The position numbers and the translations under genes were made by a program. From Pectobacterium sp. PL152 (GTDB lineage: Bacteria; Pseudomonadota; Gammaproteobacteria; Enterobacterales; Enterobacteriaceae): DNA of 64,000 bases. Position 1 is the first letter of the stretch; every line of letters starts with the position of its first letter. Shown here piece after piece: positions 1 through 10,217 of this stretch. The stretch is taken from assembly GCA_021907015.1 (NCBI GenBank), contig CP091064.1, forward strand, positions 4,955,496-5,019,495, written 5' to 3'. The notes under the pieces were generated by a model. It searched no databases. It saw only the letters and a program-made list of their open reading frames with translations, and was not told the origin of the DNA.

Positions 1-395
1 TCGCGTCCGCCGTGCGCGGTCTGGTTCAGGTTCATGAAATCCATGTCCATGGTGTCCCACGGCACTTCGGCATTGAACTGGGTGTGGAATTGCAGCAGTG
101 GTTTACTGAGTACGCTCAGGCCACCAATCCACATTTTGGCGGGAGAGAACGTATGCAGCCAGGTCAGCAGGCCGATACAGTTATCCTGATAGTTGGCATC
201 GCGACACAGCGCCAAAATTTCGTCCGGTGTTTTCACCAGCGGTTTCAGCACCAGTTTAACCGGTAGGTTCGCCTGTTGATTCAACCCGGTGACGACCTTT
301 TCCGCGTTCTCTTTTACCTGACGCAACGTTTCCGGCCCGTAGAGGTGCTGGCTACCGATGACGAACCAGACTTCAAGCTGCTTAAAATGATCCAT
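1..395 (-). CDS. araA: L-arabinose isomerase, N-terminal part (runs off left edge)
   Basis: Converts L-arabinose to L-ribulose in the cytoplasm, the first catabolic step. The visible 131 codons start [20 protein letters not shown], the conserved AraA N-terminus, and continue through [18 protein letters not shown] and [15 protein letters not shown]; the C-terminal part lies left of the window. The start at 393-395 is preceded by AGGAGTCATC, a good ribosome site. It lies 36 bases downstream of araB on the same strand, so it is the second gene of an araBA(D) operon; araD, if present, is outside the window. Confidence 0.95.
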   Translation of the reverse strand, partial: MDHFKQLEVWFVIGSQHLYGPETLRQVKENAEKVVTGLNQQANLPVKLVLKPLVKTPDEILALCRDANYQDNCIGLLTWLHTFSPAKMWIGGLSVLSKPLLQFHTQFNAEVPWDTMDMDFMNLNQTAHGGR

Positions 396-431
396 GATGA
401 CTCCTGTAACGTGATCCCCAGAGGGATAAAA

Positions 432-2132
432 TTAGTTTTTTGCCGTAGACGTTGGGCTATAGGCCGGTTCCGCGAGGCGACACCACTGCTGATAGCGCGC
501 ATAAAGCTGCTGATAACGGGCAACGCGCTGGCTATCCGGCATTAAGGTGCGTTCTATACCGCTGGCCATATGCTGCTGTGCCGTTGGAATATCGCCGTGA
601 ACGCCGGCGGCGACGGCGGCAAAGATTGCCGCGCCGAGCGCACAGCACTGATCGGAGGCGACGATCTGCAAAGGACGATTCATCACGTCGGTACAGACTT
701 GCATGATGACGGGAGATTTTCGTGCGATGCCGCCTAGTGCCAGCACGTTCTCGACGGGGACACCCTGATCTTCAAAGCATTCCATAATCGCGCGCGCGCC
801 GAAGGCCGTCGCCGCAATAAAACCGCCGAATAGCGTGGGGGCATCAGTACCCAGATTGAGATCGGTAATCACGCCTTTTAGACGCTGATTGGCGAACGGC
901 GTTCTACGGCCGTTAAACCAGTCCAGCACGACAGGCAGGTGATCCAGCGTGGGATTTTCCGCCCAACTGCGGGTAAGCCGTTCCAGCAGTTTGGCTTCCA
1001 TCGCCTGTAATGATGTTTTGAGTTCGGGATGACCTTGCTCGGCATAGTCTTTCGCCGCTTCCTGTAACGACCAGCCCAGCAGCCGCCCAAACCAGGCGTA
1101 CATGTCTCCGAAAGCGGACTGTCCGGCTTCGAGGCCGATATAGCCGGGAACAACGCTGCCGTCGACCTGCCCGCAAATACCGGCGATGGTGCGATCGGCA
1201 ATGCGCGCGTCGTCGGCGATCAAAATGTCGCAAGTGGAGGTGCCAATCACTTTAACCAACGTATAAGGCTGTGCGCCTGCGCCGACGGTGCCGACATGGC
1301 AGTCAAACGCGCCGCCTGCCAGAATAACGGTCTCAGGAATACCGAGCCGCTGCGCCCATTCGGCGGTGATGGTGCCGACCGGCTGTTCGGCGGTCCAGGT
1401 ATCGGTAAACAGCGGGTACTGCAATGTCTCGGTCAGGCAGGGATCGAGCGCGTGCAGGAAGTCTTTTGGCGGCAGCCCGCCCCAGCTTGGGTGCCAGAGT
1501 GATTTATGCCCGGCGCTGCATCGACCACGGCGGATATCGGCAGGTGCCTGCGTGCCGGAAAGCAGGGCGGGCACCCAGTCGCACAGTTCTATCCAGGAGA
1601 CCGCAGCCTGACGCACGGCGGCATCTTCACGCGAGACATGCAGGATTTTGGCCCAGAACCATTCGGACGAGTAAACGCCGCCAATATAACGGGTGTAATC
1701 CGGAAATTGGCCGCTCCGGCACAGCGTATTAATCGCTTCGGCTTCTTCTATTGCCGTGTGGTCTTTCCACAGCACAAACATCGCATTGGGGTTGTCCGCA
1801 AATTCGGGGCGCAGCGCAAGGATCTGACCGTGTTCATCAATCGGTGCGGGGGTGGAGCCGGTCGAGTCCACACCGATGCCGATGATGTGTTGCCGCTGTT
1901 CGTTCGTCAGACGGGAAACCACCACTTTAATCGCCTGTTCCAGCGATTCTATATAGTCCAGTGGATGGTGTCGGAACTGGTTGTTGGCAGGCTGACAATA
2001 TTTACCCTCGCGCCATCGGGGGTAGTAGACCACTTCTGTTTCCAGCTCTTGCCCGCTTTGGCAGTCAACGGCTAAGGCGCGTACCGAATCACTGCCGAAG
2101 TCGAGGCCAATCGTAATAGCGCCCGCACTCAT
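432..2132 (-). CDS. araB: L-ribulokinase AraB
   Basis: Phosphorylates L-ribulose with ATP to L-ribulose 5-phosphate. The 566-residue product has the same length as E. coli AraB. It opens with the FGGY-kinase phosphate motif ([18 protein letters not shown], residues about 7-24) and has a second ATP-site segment near residues 430-470 ([20 protein letters not shown], then [14 protein letters not shown]). The ATG has a clear AGGAGCAAAGC ribosome site. First gene of the operon, divergent from araF with a 372-base shared control region. The frame is intact. Confidence 0.96.
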   Translation of the reverse strand: MSAGAITIGLDFGSDSVRALAVDCQSGQELETEVVYYPRWREGKYCQPANNQFRHHPLDYIESLEQAIKVVVSRLTNEQRQHIIGIGVDSTGSTPAPIDEHGQILALRPEFADNPNAMFVLWKDHTAIEEAEAINTLCRSGQFPDYTRYIGGVYSSEWFWAKILHVSREDAAVRQAAVSWIELCDWVPALLSGTQAPADIRRGRCSAGHKSLWHPSWGGLPPKDFLHALDPCLTETLQYPLFTDTWTAEQPVGTITAEWAQRLGIPETVILAGGAFDCHVGTVGAGAQPYTLVKVIGTSTCDILIADDARIADRTIAGICGQVDGSVVPGYIGLEAGQSAFGDMYAWFGRLLGWSLQEAAKDYAEQGHPELKTSLQAMEAKLLERLTRSWAENPTLDHLPVVLDWFNGRRTPFANQRLKGVITDLNLGTDAPTLFGGFIAATAFGARAIMECFEDQGVPVENVLALGGIARKSPVIMQVCTDVMNRPLQIVASDQCCALGAAIFAAVAAGVHGDIPTAQQHMASGIERTLMPDSQRVARYQQLYARYQQWCRLAEPAYSPTSTAKN

Positions 2133-2504
2133 GCTTTGCTCCTCATTAATCCCAGATCGTTGGTGTTTACGATAGGCAGGGAGAGGAGGAGGCGGTTAGG
2201 AGCGGTTAGCTGGAAGTATGTATTTTTCTGTCGCCAGCAGCCATTTTGTGAAGCCCGTCAAAGGTTAATGATTGGTTAAAATCGCTAAATGTATGTACAA
2301 ACCTGTCATTGTTCCGGGATGTGATAAAGCTCTATATTCGGACCGAAAATAACGACTAAAACATAAAGCGTCTGAATGCTACTGAGTAAAGGATTGCGCT
2401 AACTCTGTGTTTTTCCTTTATCCAGACCGGAAATACCTTACCCACAACGTGAACGTGTTTCAGCGTTGCTGGCGAACGAAAAGATAATTACACCGGAGAA
2501 CATC
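2133..2504. promoter_or_regulatory. Shared araB/araF divergent control region
   Basis: A 372-base gap between divergent araB and araF with no ORF. By analogy with other ara loci it should hold AraC and CRP sites. I see one good CRP-like site (listed separately), a weaker one at 2320-2335 (TGTGA-N6-TCTAT), and a stretch at 2409-2426 ending TTTATCCAGA that resembles the B box of E. coli araI half-sites (TATCCATA). The AraC assignment is a weak motif match only. Confidence 0.6.
2247..2262. promoter_or_regulatory. Candidate CRP-binding site in ara control region
   Basis: TGTGA-AGCCCG-TCAAA matches the CRP consensus TGTGA-N6-TCACA at 9 of 10 positions. It is centred about 120 bases upstream of araB and 250 upstream of araF, so it could serve either promoter. 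Catabolite control of ara operons is well known; use of this particular site is inference. Confidence 0.5.
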
Positions 2505-3488
2505 ATGCATAAATTCACTAAGGCGCTGGCAGCAATCGGGTTGGCTGCGGTTATGTCACAATCAGCTATGGCAGAGAACTTAAAGCTGGGATTTCTGGTT
2601 AAACAACCGGAAGAACCCTGGTTCCAGACCGAATGGAAATTCGCGGATAAAGCAGGAAAAGATCTCGGTTTTGACGTGATAAAAATTGCGGTCCCCGATG
2701 GGGAAAAGACCCTGAACGCGATTGACAGTCTGGCGGCCAGTGGAGCAAAAGGTTTCGTTATCTGTACGCCCGATCCGAAATTAGGGCCTGCCATTATGGC
2801 GAAAGCGCGCAGCTACGATCTGAAAGTGATCGCGGTTGACGATCAGTTTGTGAATGCCAAAGGCCAGCCGATGGATACCGTGCCGCTGGTGATGATGGCT
2901 GCTACCAAGATCGGTGAGCGTCAGGGGCAGGAACTGTATAAAGAAATGAACAAACGCGGCTGGAAAGTGGACGAAACGGCCGTGATGGCGATTACCGCGA
3001 ACGAACTGGACACCGCGCGTCGCCGTACCTCGGGTTCTATGGATGCGCTGAAGGCCGCTGGCTTCCCGGAAAAACAGATCTATCAGGTGCCGACCAAATC
3101 TAACGATATCCCCGGTGCATTTGATGCCGCTAACTCCATGCTGGTTCAGCACCCCGGTGTGAAAAACTGGCTGATTATCGGTATGAACGACAATACCGTA
3201 TTGGGCGGCGTGCGTGCGACGGAAGGTCAGGGCTTTAAAGCCGAAAACGTGATTGGTATCGGTATCAACGGCGTGGATGCGGTCAGCGAGCTGTCCAAAG
3301 GTCAGGCGACAGGCTTCTTTGGTTCACTGCTGCCAAGCCCGGATATTCACGGTTACAAGAGTATCCAGATGCTGAATGACTGGGTCACCAAAGGCGTAGA
3401 GCCCGAAAAATTCACCGAAGTGACCGACGTGGTGCTGATCACTCGTGACAACTTTAAGGTCGAACTGAGAGAAAAAGGCCTGATGTAA
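2505..3488 (+). CDS. araF: L-arabinose ABC transporter periplasmic binding protein
   Basis: Periplasmic L-arabinose receptor of the high-affinity AraFGH importer. The 327-residue protein begins MHKFTKALAAIGLAAVMSQS and has a Sec signal peptide with a likely cut after SAMA, giving mature ENLKLGFLVKQPEEPWFQ, the AraF start. It is collinear with AraF through GIGINGVDAVSELSKGQATGF to its end. I chose the ATG at 2505 (CCGGAGAACATC upstream) over a TTG at 2466, because only 2505 gives a proper signal peptide. First gene of araFGH. Confidence 0.96.
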   Translation: MHKFTKALAAIGLAAVMSQSAMAENLKLGFLVKQPEEPWFQTEWKFADKAGKDLGFDVIKIAVPDGEKTLNAIDSLAASGAKGFVICTPDPKLGPAIMAKARSYDLKVIAVDDQFVNAKGQPMDTVPLVMMAATKIGERQGQELYKEMNKRGWKVDETAVMAITANELDTARRRTSGSMDALKAAGFPEKQIYQVPTKSNDIPGAFDAANSMLVQHPGVKNWLIIGMNDNTVLGGVRATEGQGFKAENVIGIGINGVDAVSELSKGQATGFFGSLLPSPDIHGYKSIQMLNDWVTKGVEPEKFTEVTDVVLITRDNFKVELREKGLM

Positions 3489-3509
3489 TCACGCCTGATT
3501 TCGTAAAGA

Positions 3510-3568
3510 CGCGGATAACGCCGATCGGCATACGCTGGTCGACGTTATCCTGATCGAAGTTATCCGCG
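3510..3568 (+). other. Intercistronic stem-loop between araF and araG
   Basis: A perfect 10-base inverted repeat, CGCGGATAAC at 3510-3519 and GTTATCCGCG at 3559-3568, encloses a 39-base loop that can itself pair partly (GATAACG with CGTTATC at 3543-3549). There is no following T run, so it is probably not a simple terminator. Such structures after a binding-protein gene often protect or attenuate the transcript so that the receptor outnumbers the membrane subunits; that role here is inference. Confidence 0.55.
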
Positions 3569-3598
3569 CTCTACCTGCATCGTTATGAGGAAACAGAC

Positions 3599-5122
3599 AT
3601 GACAGCACAGTCACCCTATTTGTCGTTTCATGGAATTGGCAAAGAATTTCCCGGTGTTAAGGCGCTTTCGGATATCAGTTTTGCCTGCCATGCCGGCCAG
3701 ATCCATGCATTGATGGGGGAAAACGGAGCGGGCAAATCGACGCTGTTAAAGATCCTGAGCGGCAACTATTCTCCGTCAGCGGGTGAAATCCATATTCAGG
3801 GCAAACCTGTGCAGTTTACTAACACGATGGACGCCCTGAATGCGGGTGTTGCCATCATTTATCAGGAACTGCACCTGGTGCCGGAAATGACGGTCGCCGA
3901 GAACATCTATCTGGGGCAGTTGCCGCATAAATACGGCATGGTGAACTACTCGCTGCTGCGCTATGAAGCCAAGCTCCAGCTACAGCATCTGGGATTGGAT
4001 ATCGATCCTGATACCCCGCTGAAATACCTGTCTATCGGGCAATGGCAGATGGTGGAAATCGCCAAAGCGCTGGCCCGTAACGCCAAAATTATTGCTTTTG
4101 ATGAACCGACCAGTTCGCTGTCTGCCCGTGAGATCGAGCAGCTTTTTCGCGTGATTACGGAATTGCGCAGCGAAGGCCGGGTCATTTTGTACGTTTCGCA
4201 CCGAATGGAAGAAATTTTTGCGCTGAGCGATGCCATTACCGTGTTTAAAGATGGTCGCTATGTGCGCACGTTTGACGATATGCAGCAGGTGAACCATGAG
4301 TCGCTGGTACAGGCGATGGTGGGACGTAACCTGGGGGATATCTATGGCTATGCGCCGCGTCCGCACGGCGAAGAGCGTTTGACGCTGAAAGACGTAAAAG
4401 CGCCGGGCGTGAAATCCACCGTGTCCCTGAACGTGAAGCAGGGGGAAATTGTCGGGCTATTTGGTCTGGTAGGCGCTGGACGCAGCGAGCTGATGAAAGG
4501 GCTGTTTGGTGCGACAAAAATCACCGGCGGTCAGGTGCTGCTGGATGGTAAGCCGCTGGTGGTGAATTCTCCCATCGATGCGATTCGTCAGGGCGTGATG
4601 CTCTGCCCTGAAGATCGTAAGGCGGACGGTATCATTCCTGTCCACTCGGTGCGTGACAACATCAATATCAGTGCGCGGCGTAAGAGCCTGAAAGCCGGTT
4701 TTATTATTAATAATCAGTGGGAAGCGGATAACGCCTCGAAACGGATTGCGGCGCTGAATATTAAAACGCCGTCCGATGAACAGCTGATTATGAATCTTTC
4801 CGGCGGTAACCAGCAGAAAGCCATTCTTGGCCGCTGGCTGTCCGAGGAGATGAAGGTCATTTTGCTCGATGAGCCCACGCGCGGCATTGACGTCGGCGCG
4901 AAGCACGAAATTTATCATGTCATCTATGAACTGGCGAATCAGGGGATCGCGGTGCTGTTTGCCTCCAGCGATTTACCAGAAGTGCTTGGGCTGGCCGACC
5001 GGATTATCGTCATGCGCGAAGGGGCTATCTCCGGCGAGCTGCTGCATGCCGATGCCACGGAGCAGAAGGTGCTCAGTCTGGCTATGTTACGAACCCCCGA
5101 TATCGAATCTGCGGTTGCCTGA
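3599..5122 (+). CDS. araG: L-arabinose ABC transporter ATP-binding protein
   Basis: Energises L-arabinose import from the cytoplasmic face. The 507-residue protein has two ABC domains, as in sugar importers of the AraG/RbsA/MglA type. The N-terminal half carries Walker [10 protein letters not shown] (about residue 41), signature-like [16 protein letters not shown] and Walker [11 protein letters not shown]. The C-terminal half has a degenerate P-loop (GLVGAGRSE), signature [15 protein letters not shown] and Walker [15 protein letters not shown]. It starts 110 bases after araF and runs 18 bases ahead of araH. Confidence 0.96.
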   Translation: MTAQSPYLSFHGIGKEFPGVKALSDISFACHAGQIHALMGENGAGKSTLLKILSGNYSPSAGEIHIQGKPVQFTNTMDALNAGVAIIYQELHLVPEMTVAENIYLGQLPHKYGMVNYSLLRYEAKLQLQHLGLDIDPDTPLKYLSIGQWQMVEIAKALARNAKIIAFDEPTSSLSAREIEQLFRVITELRSEGRVILYVSHRMEEIFALSDAITVFKDGRYVRTFDDMQQVNHESLVQAMVGRNLGDIYGYAPRPHGEERLTLKDVKAPGVKSTVSLNVKQGEIVGLFGLVGAGRSELMKGLFGATKITGGQVLLDGKPLVVNSPIDAIRQGVMLCPEDRKADGIIPVHSVRDNINISARRKSLKAGFIINNQWEADNASKRIAALNIKTPSDEQLIMNLSGGNQQKAILGRWLSEEMKVILLDEPTRGIDVGAKHEIYHVIYELANQGIAVLFASSDLPEVLGLADRIIVMREGAISGELLHADATEQKVLSLAMLRTPDIESAVA

Positions 5123-5140
5123 CCGCGAAGGAGCAAAATA

Positions 5141-6127
5141 ATGTCAACGGTTACGTCTGCAACCTCAGAGAAGAAGAACAGCAGTTCGGGATTATCCCGC
5201 ATTTGGGATAACTACGGCATGCTGGTGGTTTTTGCCGTGCTGTTTATTGGCTGTGCGATTTTTGTCCCGAATTTCGCGACGTTTATCAATATGAAAGGGC
5301 TGGGGTTAGCGATCTCGATGTCCGGTATGGTGGCCTGCGGGATGCTGTTCTGTCTGGCTTCTGGCGATTTCGACCTGTCGGTGGCCTCCATCATCGCCTG
5401 TGCCGGGGTAGCCACGGCGGTAGTGATCAATATCAGCGAAAGCCTGTGGATCGGTGTCAGTGCCGGACTGCTGCTGGGCGTGGCGTTCGGTTTGCTCAAT
5501 GGGTTTGTGATTGCCCGTTTAAAGATCAACGCGCTGATCACCACGCTTGCGACGATGCAGATTGCGCGTGGTCTGGCGTACATCATTTCCGATGGTAAAG
5601 CGGTAGGGATTGAAGATGAGCGTTTCTTCGCGCTGGGCTATGCCAACTGGCTGGGCTTGCCTGCGCCAATCTGGATCACCATCGGCTGCATGATTCTGTT
5701 TGGGCTGCTGCTGAACAAAACCACGTTTGGCCGCAATACGCTGGCGATTGGGGGCAATGAAGAAGCGGCGCGTCTGGCCGGGGTACCGGTGGTGCGTACC
5801 AAGATCATCATTTTCGCCTTGTCCGGCCTGGTGTCAGCCGCTGCGGGGATCATTCTGGCCTCGCGCATGACTAGCGGCCAGCCGATGACCTCCATCGGGT
5901 ATGAGCTAATCGTGATTTCTGCCTGTGTGCTGGGTGGTGTGTCGCTGAAAGGTGGGATCGGTAAAATTTCTTACGTGGTGGCTGGCGTACTGATTTTGGG
6001 TACGGTGGAAAACGCGATGAATCTGCTGAACATCTCTCCATTTGCCCAGTATGTGGTGCGTGGGCTGATTCTGCTGGCGGCGGTTATCTTTGACCGCTAC
6101 AAACAATTAGCGAAGAAAACGGTGTAA
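5141..6127 (+). CDS. araH: L-arabinose ABC transporter permease
   Basis: Integral membrane channel subunit of AraFGH. The 328-residue, very hydrophobic protein has about eight to ten predicted membrane spans and the BPD_transp_2-type segments [20 protein letters not shown] and [19 protein letters not shown]. It follows araG after 18 bases with an AAGGAG ribosome site. Last transporter gene; araC follows after a terminator-like hairpin. Confidence 0.96.
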   Translation: MSTVTSATSEKKNSSSGLSRIWDNYGMLVVFAVLFIGCAIFVPNFATFINMKGLGLAISMSGMVACGMLFCLASGDFDLSVASIIACAGVATAVVINISESLWIGVSAGLLLGVAFGLLNGFVIARLKINALITTLATMQIARGLAYIISDGKAVGIEDERFFALGYANWLGLPAPIWITIGCMILFGLLLNKTTFGRNTLAIGGNEEAARLAGVPVVRTKIIIFALSGLVSAAAGIILASRMTSGQPMTSIGYELIVISACVLGGVSLKGGIGKISYVVAGVLILGTVENAMNLLNISPFAQYVVRGLILLAAVIFDRYKQLAKKTV

Positions 6128-6135
6128 ATGCCTGT

Positions 6136-6167
6136 GCGGCAGGTAAGAGCCTGCCGCTTTCTTTCTT
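6136..6167 (+). terminator. Terminator after araH
   Basis: GCGGCAGG (6136-6143) pairs with CCTGCCGC (6150-6157) over a six-base loop, followed by TTTCTTTCTT. It is a typical intrinsic terminator and may partly separate araFGH from araC, which starts 62 bases after araH. Confidence 0.8.
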
Positions 6168-6189
6168 ATTAGCGTGTACCGGAGGCTCG

Positions 6190-7122
6190 ATGTATCACCG
6201 TATGGCGCATGAATCTCAGCCTAATCCGCTGCTGCCGGGATATTCGTTCAACGCTTACCTCGTGGCAGGCCTGACGCCGATTCTGGCAGAAGGACCGCTC
6301 GACTTCTTTATCGATCGCCCTGATGGTATGAAGGGCTACATCATTAACCTCACCATGAAAGGACAGGGTCAGGTCTTTGATGGCGATGAGACCTTTTTCT
6401 GCAATCCTGGCGATCTGCTGTTGTTCCCGCCAAAATCGAAGCATTTTTATGGTCGTTCGCCGAGCAGCGACTGCTGGTATCACCGCTGGGTCTATTTTCG
6501 CCCGCGTGCCTACTGGGCCGACTGGCTGGAATGGCATACCAAAAGCAGCGGTATTGGTCGCATGAGCCTGCCGAATAACCAACTGCTGCTGGAGTTCGAC
6601 AGGCTGTTTGCCAATATTGAGCAGACGCAGCGTTCCGGGCGTCGTTTTTCAGAAGAATTGGGCATGAATCTGCTGGAGCGTCTGTTGCTCCGCGCGATGG
6701 AAGAAGATCCACAGAGCCCGCAAAAGATCATGGATCCGCGCGTGATAGAAGCCTGCCAGTTTATTACCAGCAATCTGGCTGGAGAACTGCGTATTGACGA
6801 AGTCGCGCGCCACGTTTGCCTGTCGCCGTCGCGGCTGGCGCATCTGTTCCGTGAACAGGTGGGCATTAATATTTTGCGCTGGCGTGAAGACCAGCGCGTC
6901 ATCCGCGCCAAGCTGTTATTGCAGACCACGCAGGAATCTATCGCCAACATCGGTCGCGTGGTGGGGTATGACGATCAGCTGTATTTCTCACGCGTGTTCC
7001 GTAAGCGAGTCGGCGTCAGCCCCAGCGATTTCCGCCGCCGCAGCAGTGAAATCAACTATCCGGCAGCCAAAACGCTGCCCGTGGCGTGGGGAGAGCGGAT
7101 GCCCAATGCCGTGAGCGGCTAA
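6190..7122 (+). CDS. araC: Arabinose operon regulator AraC
   Basis: Arabinose-responsive activator/repressor of ara genes. The 310-residue protein has the AraC cupin sensing domain ([20 protein letters not shown] near residue 12, then [20 protein letters not shown] and [16 protein letters not shown]). Two helix-turn-helix units follow ([40 protein letters not shown]). It is about 18 residues longer than E. coli AraC, mainly at the C-terminus. It lies after araFGH rather than next to araB as in E. coli. ATG at 6190 follows CCGGAGGCTCG. Confidence 0.95.
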   Translation: MYHRMAHESQPNPLLPGYSFNAYLVAGLTPILAEGPLDFFIDRPDGMKGYIINLTMKGQGQVFDGDETFFCNPGDLLLFPPKSKHFYGRSPSSDCWYHRWVYFRPRAYWADWLEWHTKSSGIGRMSLPNNQLLLEFDRLFANIEQTQRSGRRFSEELGMNLLERLLLRAMEEDPQSPQKIMDPRVIEACQFITSNLAGELRIDEVARHVCLSPSRLAHLFREQVGINILRWREDQRVIRAKLLLQTTQESIANIGRVVGYDDQLYFSRVFRKRVGVSPSDFRRRSSEINYPAAKTLPVAWGERMPNAVSG

Positions 7123-7226
7123 CGAATCAGATTCCCCTGGCTGTTATCCCTCTCTGCAATCTGGCGGATGACGGGTATATACTGAGTGAGAAATCACAAA
7201 GTCAAAATAAGCTAAGGGGAATCGTC

Positions 7227-8261
7227 ATGAGTGAGACCGTTCGTGTTGGGCTGCTGGGTTATGGCTATGCCAGTAAGACATTCCACGCGCCGTTGATTGC
7301 AGGTACGACGGGTATGGAGCTGGTGGCTGTGTCCAGCAGCAGTGCTGAAAAAGTGCATGCAGATTGGGCAAATCTGCGAGTAGAGAAAGACCCTCAGGCG
7401 TTATTTAACGATCCCGATATTGACCTCATTGTTATTCCTACCCCCAATGACACGCACTTCCCGCTGGCGAAACAGGCGTTGGAAGCGGGCAAGCATGTCG
7501 TCGTCGATAAACCGTTTACGGTGACGTTGTCACAAGCATACGACTTAGGCACCATAGCCGACCGTGTCGGAAAAATGCTTTCTGTTTTCCATAACCGCCG
7601 TTGGGACAGCGATTTTCTGACGCTGAAACAGCTGCTGGCGGCGGGAACGTTAGGAAATGTGGTGTATATGGAATCGCATTTCGATCGCTTCCGCCCTGAA
7701 GTTCGTCAGCGCTGGCGTGAAGACGGCAGCGAAGGCAGCGGGATTTGGTACGATCTGGGGCCGCACTTGCTGGATCAGGCATTAGAGCTGTTTGGTTTGC
7801 CGGTCGCAATTCAAGTGGACATGGCGCAACTGAGGCCGGGGAGTAAGGCAACGGATTATTTCCATGCGACGCTGATTTACCCGCAGCGTCGGGTAGTTCT
7901 GCATGCCAGTATGCTGGTGGCGGCGGCTTCTGCACGCTATACCGTACACGGCACGCGTGGCAGTTTCGTCAAGTACGGGCTCGACCCGCAGGAAGATCGC
8001 CTGAAGGCGGGCGAACGTCCACCGCTGGCCGATTGGGGACAGGATAAGCGTGATGGCGTGCTGACATTGTCTCGCGATGGCATAACGGCGGAGCAAACGA
8101 TCGCCACGATTCCGGGCAACTACCCGGCTTACTATGCGGCGGTGCGTGATGCGCTGCTCGGTAAAGGGGAAAACCCCGTCAGCGTGCATCAGGCGATTCA
8201 GGTGATGGAGCTGATCGAGCTGGGGCTGCTTTCTCATGAGCAGAAAAAGCCGTCACGGTGA
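7227..8261 (+). CDS. ydgJ: YdgJ-type Gfo/Idh/MocA oxidoreductase
   Basis: NAD(P)-dependent sugar-type oxidoreductase of unproven substrate. The 344-residue protein has an N-terminal Rossmann motif (VGLLGYGYASKTFHAPLIAG) and the family catalytic segment DKPF (VVVDKPFTVTLSQAYDL, about residues 93-109). It is very similar to E. coli YdgJ throughout (SVFHNRRWDSDFLTLKQLL; GNYPAYYAAVRDALLGKGEN). I chose the ATG at 7227 after AAGGGGAATCGTC; an in-frame upstream extension to 7086 lacks family similarity. It contains an exact matS site. Confidence 0.93.
   Translation: MSETVRVGLLGYGYASKTFHAPLIAGTTGMELVAVSSSSAEKVHADWANLRVEKDPQALFNDPDIDLIVIPTPNDTHFPLAKQALEAGKHVVVDKPFTVTLSQAYDLGTIADRVGKMLSVFHNRRWDSDFLTLKQLLAAGTLGNVVYMESHFDRFRPEVRQRWREDGSEGSGIWYDLGPHLLDQALELFGLPVAIQVDMAQLRPGSKATDYFHATLIYPQRRVVLHASMLVAAASARYTVHGTRGSFVKYGLDPQEDRLKAGERPPLADWGQDKRDGVLTLSRDGITAEQTIATIPGNYPAYYAAVRDALLGKGENPVSVHQAIQVMELIELGLLSHEQKKPSR
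7521..7533. other. matS site (MatP binding), inside ydgJ
   Basis: GTGACGTTGTCAC matches the published matS consensus GTGACRNYGTCAC exactly (R=G, N=T, Y=T). matS sites are confined to the Ter macrodomain in enterobacteria and bind MatP. One such 13-mer could occur by chance, but two more exact sites and Ter and dif lie in the same window. Confidence 0.8.
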
Positions 8262-8316
8262 AAAATAGCTAGATTTACCGCGCTTTATTCCAGATAGTTA
8301 ACGGTTTGTTTAAACA

Positions 8317-8370
8317 GGCGATCTTAGGATCGCCGTAGACTGCTGTTTTTGGGCGATCGTCGGGTCGCCC
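8317..8370 (+). other. Two adjacent hairpins between ydgJ and yfeH
   Basis: GGCGATC-TTAG-GATCGCC (8317-8334) is followed by GGGCGA (8351-8356) pairing with TCGCCC (8365-8370). The first is trailed by GTAGACTGCTGTTTTT. They may end ydgJ transcription, but the T run is offset, so the terminator call is only plausible. Confidence 0.45.
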
Positions 8371-8424
8371 GTCTTGTTAGGGTATGAATTAGATCGATAA
8401 CAGGCTAGGGGAAAGGTGTCAGGC

Positions 8425-9417
8425 ATGGGGTGGTTACAACGGTTACGCATTGATAAGTTTTTATTGGTTCTGATTCTGGTTGTGCTGACGGCGTCGATTC
8501 TTCCTGCTGAAGGCGGCGTGAAGGTCTTCTTTGAGTACCTGACAACGGCGGCGATTGCTCTCCTGTTCTTTATGCACGGAGCAAAGCTCTCGCGCGAAGC
8601 GATTACCGCAGGGATGGGACACTGGCGTTTGCATCTGGTGGTGTTTGCCAGCACGTTTATTCTGTTCCCGCTGCTGGGCATTGGTATGAGCCTGCTGTCG
8701 CCGGTTGTGCTGACGCCGACTTTGTATCTTGGCTTCCTCTATCTGTGTGCGCTTCCAGCGACGGTGCAATCGGCGATTGCGTATACCTCAATGGCAGGCG
8801 GCAACGTGGCGGCGGCGATCTGTAGTGCATCCGCATCCAGTATTTTAGGCGTGTTTCTTTCGCCGATTCTGGTCGGTTTACTGATGCACACGCAGGGCGG
8901 AGAAACGGATACGCTGCATGCTATCGGTTCCATTATCATGCAACTGATGGTGCCTTTCGTGATTGGTCATCTGTCCCGTCCGTTGATTGCTGGCTGGGTC
9001 GATCGCCACCGTAAGCTGATTAATATTACTGACCGGTCATCAATTCTTTTGGTGGTCTATGTTGCTTTCAGCGAGGCGGTTGTGCAGGGGATCTGGGGAC
9101 AAATCAACGGCTGGTCATTACTCGCCGTCGTCGGCTGCTCGATGGTGCTGTTAGCGATTGTGCTGGTGGTGAATACGCTAGCCGCGCGCAAGCTGGGCTT
9201 TAACACCGCCGATGAAATCACCATTGTCTTCTGTGGGTCGAAGAAGAGCCTGGCGAATGGGATCCCGATGGCAAACGTGCTGTTTCCTGCCGCGGCTGTC
9301 GGGGCGATGGTGCTGCCGCTGATGATTTTCCACCAAATTCAACTGATGGTTTGTGCCGCTCTGGCTCAGCGTTATGCCAAACGGCTACATAAGGAACAGA
9401 ATACGCCTCGTCAATAG
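8425..9417 (+). CDS. yfeH: YfeH-family SBF/bile-acid:sodium symporter-like membrane protein
   Basis: Polytopic inner-membrane protein of the SBF superfamily; substrate unknown. It has about nine to ten hydrophobic spans and is near-identical in key stretches to E. coli YfeH (TTAAIALLFFMHGAKLSREA; VFCGSKKSLANGIPMAN; LPLMIFHQIQLMVCA). Length is 330 residues from the ATG at 8425, which has AAAGG eight bases upstream. A GTG at 8416 would add three residues but overlaps that ribosome site. Closed by a strong hairpin. Confidence 0.9.
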   Translation: MGWLQRLRIDKFLLVLILVVLTASILPAEGGVKVFFEYLTTAAIALLFFMHGAKLSREAITAGMGHWRLHLVVFASTFILFPLLGIGMSLLSPVVLTPTLYLGFLYLCALPATVQSAIAYTSMAGGNVAAAICSASASSILGVFLSPILVGLLMHTQGGETDTLHAIGSIIMQLMVPFVIGHLSRPLIAGWVDRHRKLINITDRSSILLVVYVAFSEAVVQGIWGQINGWSLLAVVGCSMVLLAIVLVVNTLAARKLGFNTADEITIVFCGSKKSLANGIPMANVLFPAAAVGAMVLPLMIFHQIQLMVCAALAQRYAKRLHKEQNTPRQ

Positions 9418-9443
9418 GGGATTCTCGGTCTCTCATCATGCCA

Positions 9444-9474
9444 AACGCCCCGGTCTGTGTAAGACCGGGGCGTT
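9444..9474 (+). terminator. Strong hairpin terminator after yfeH
   Basis: A 13-base perfect stem, AACGCCCCGGTCT (9444-9456) with AGACCGGGGCGTT (9462-9474), and a five-base loop. The U tract is poor, but stem strength and position 26 bases after yfeH support a terminator. Confidence 0.75.
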
Positions 9475-9669
9475 GTCATTTGGCGCTATCACTCGTCACA
9501 ATCATTTGTAACTACCCGGAAATACAAGAAATAATCTATTACAGTGATAGTTTCATATATTTATTACTTTTTCGATCTGTTACGTTATAACCAGTGTGGC
9601 TCATCGAGATGCGTTATCGATAGAGCAGGACACAATTGACGATAATTATTAGTTGAGATCGAGGGAAAT

Positions 9670-10131
9670 ATGTTTAAAAAACGGTGTTAACTTTAACGAT
9701 GTTAGGGACGTTGGCTTCCGCATCTGTGCAGGCTGCTCAGAGTATGGAATGTGTGAAAACCAGCAAAAAGAAATTGCGTCGTTATTTGACCGTTGGAATG
9801 CATCGCTACAGACGGGGATGCGAAGAAGGTTGCGAAAAACTATGCGCCAGACGCAGTGCTGCTGCCGACGCTGTCCGATAAACCGCGTACGACTGACGCA
9901 GAACGCATTGATTACTTCGAACACTTCCTGGCGAAAAAGCCGGTTGGCAAGATTGACACCAGCACGATCCGTATCGGCTGCAATGATGCCGTTGATACCG
10001 GAACCTATACCTTCACATTCGGTGATGGTAGCGTAGCCAAGGCACGTTATACCTACACTTATGTCTGGGACGCGAAACAGAAGCAGTGGTTGATTACTTC
10101 ACATCACTCCTCGGCGAATCCGAGCAGTTGA
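9670..10131 (+). CDS. Secreted SnoaL/DUF4440-like small protein (frame broken three times)
   Basis: Read through three missing bases, this encodes about 154 residues. A signal peptide (MFKKTVLTLTMLGTLASASV, then QAAQ) leads into a SnoaL-like fold of the SgcJ/EcaC type (EIASLFDRWNASLQTGDAKK; NYAPDAVLLPTLSDKPRTTD; WDAKQKQWLITSHHSS). The breaks fall in an A6 near 9675, an A5 near 9768 and a G4 near 9817, and restoring one base at each gives one collinear protein. It is therefore probably intact in the organism. Function unknown; likely periplasmic. Confidence 0.7.
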
Positions 10132-10171
10132 TCTCTTTATTTCTGTAATTTATCGGTAACAAATTTGTGTC

Positions 10172-10199
10172 AAACGGCTAACAAAAGTTAGCCGTTTTT
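10172..10199. terminator. Bidirectional terminator between the DUF4440-like gene and add
   Basis: AAACGGCTAAC (10172-10182) and GTTAGCCGTTT (10187-10197) form an 11-base stem with an AAAA loop. A T run follows on the plus strand and the A-rich 5' side gives Ts on the minus strand. It lies between convergent genes. Confidence 0.88.
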
Positions 10200-10217
10200 A
10201 TGTGCTAATGATAAGAA

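Noticed and set aside
8416..8424. GTG start for yfeH
   Set aside because: It overlaps the AAAGG ribosome site that best serves the ATG at 8425.
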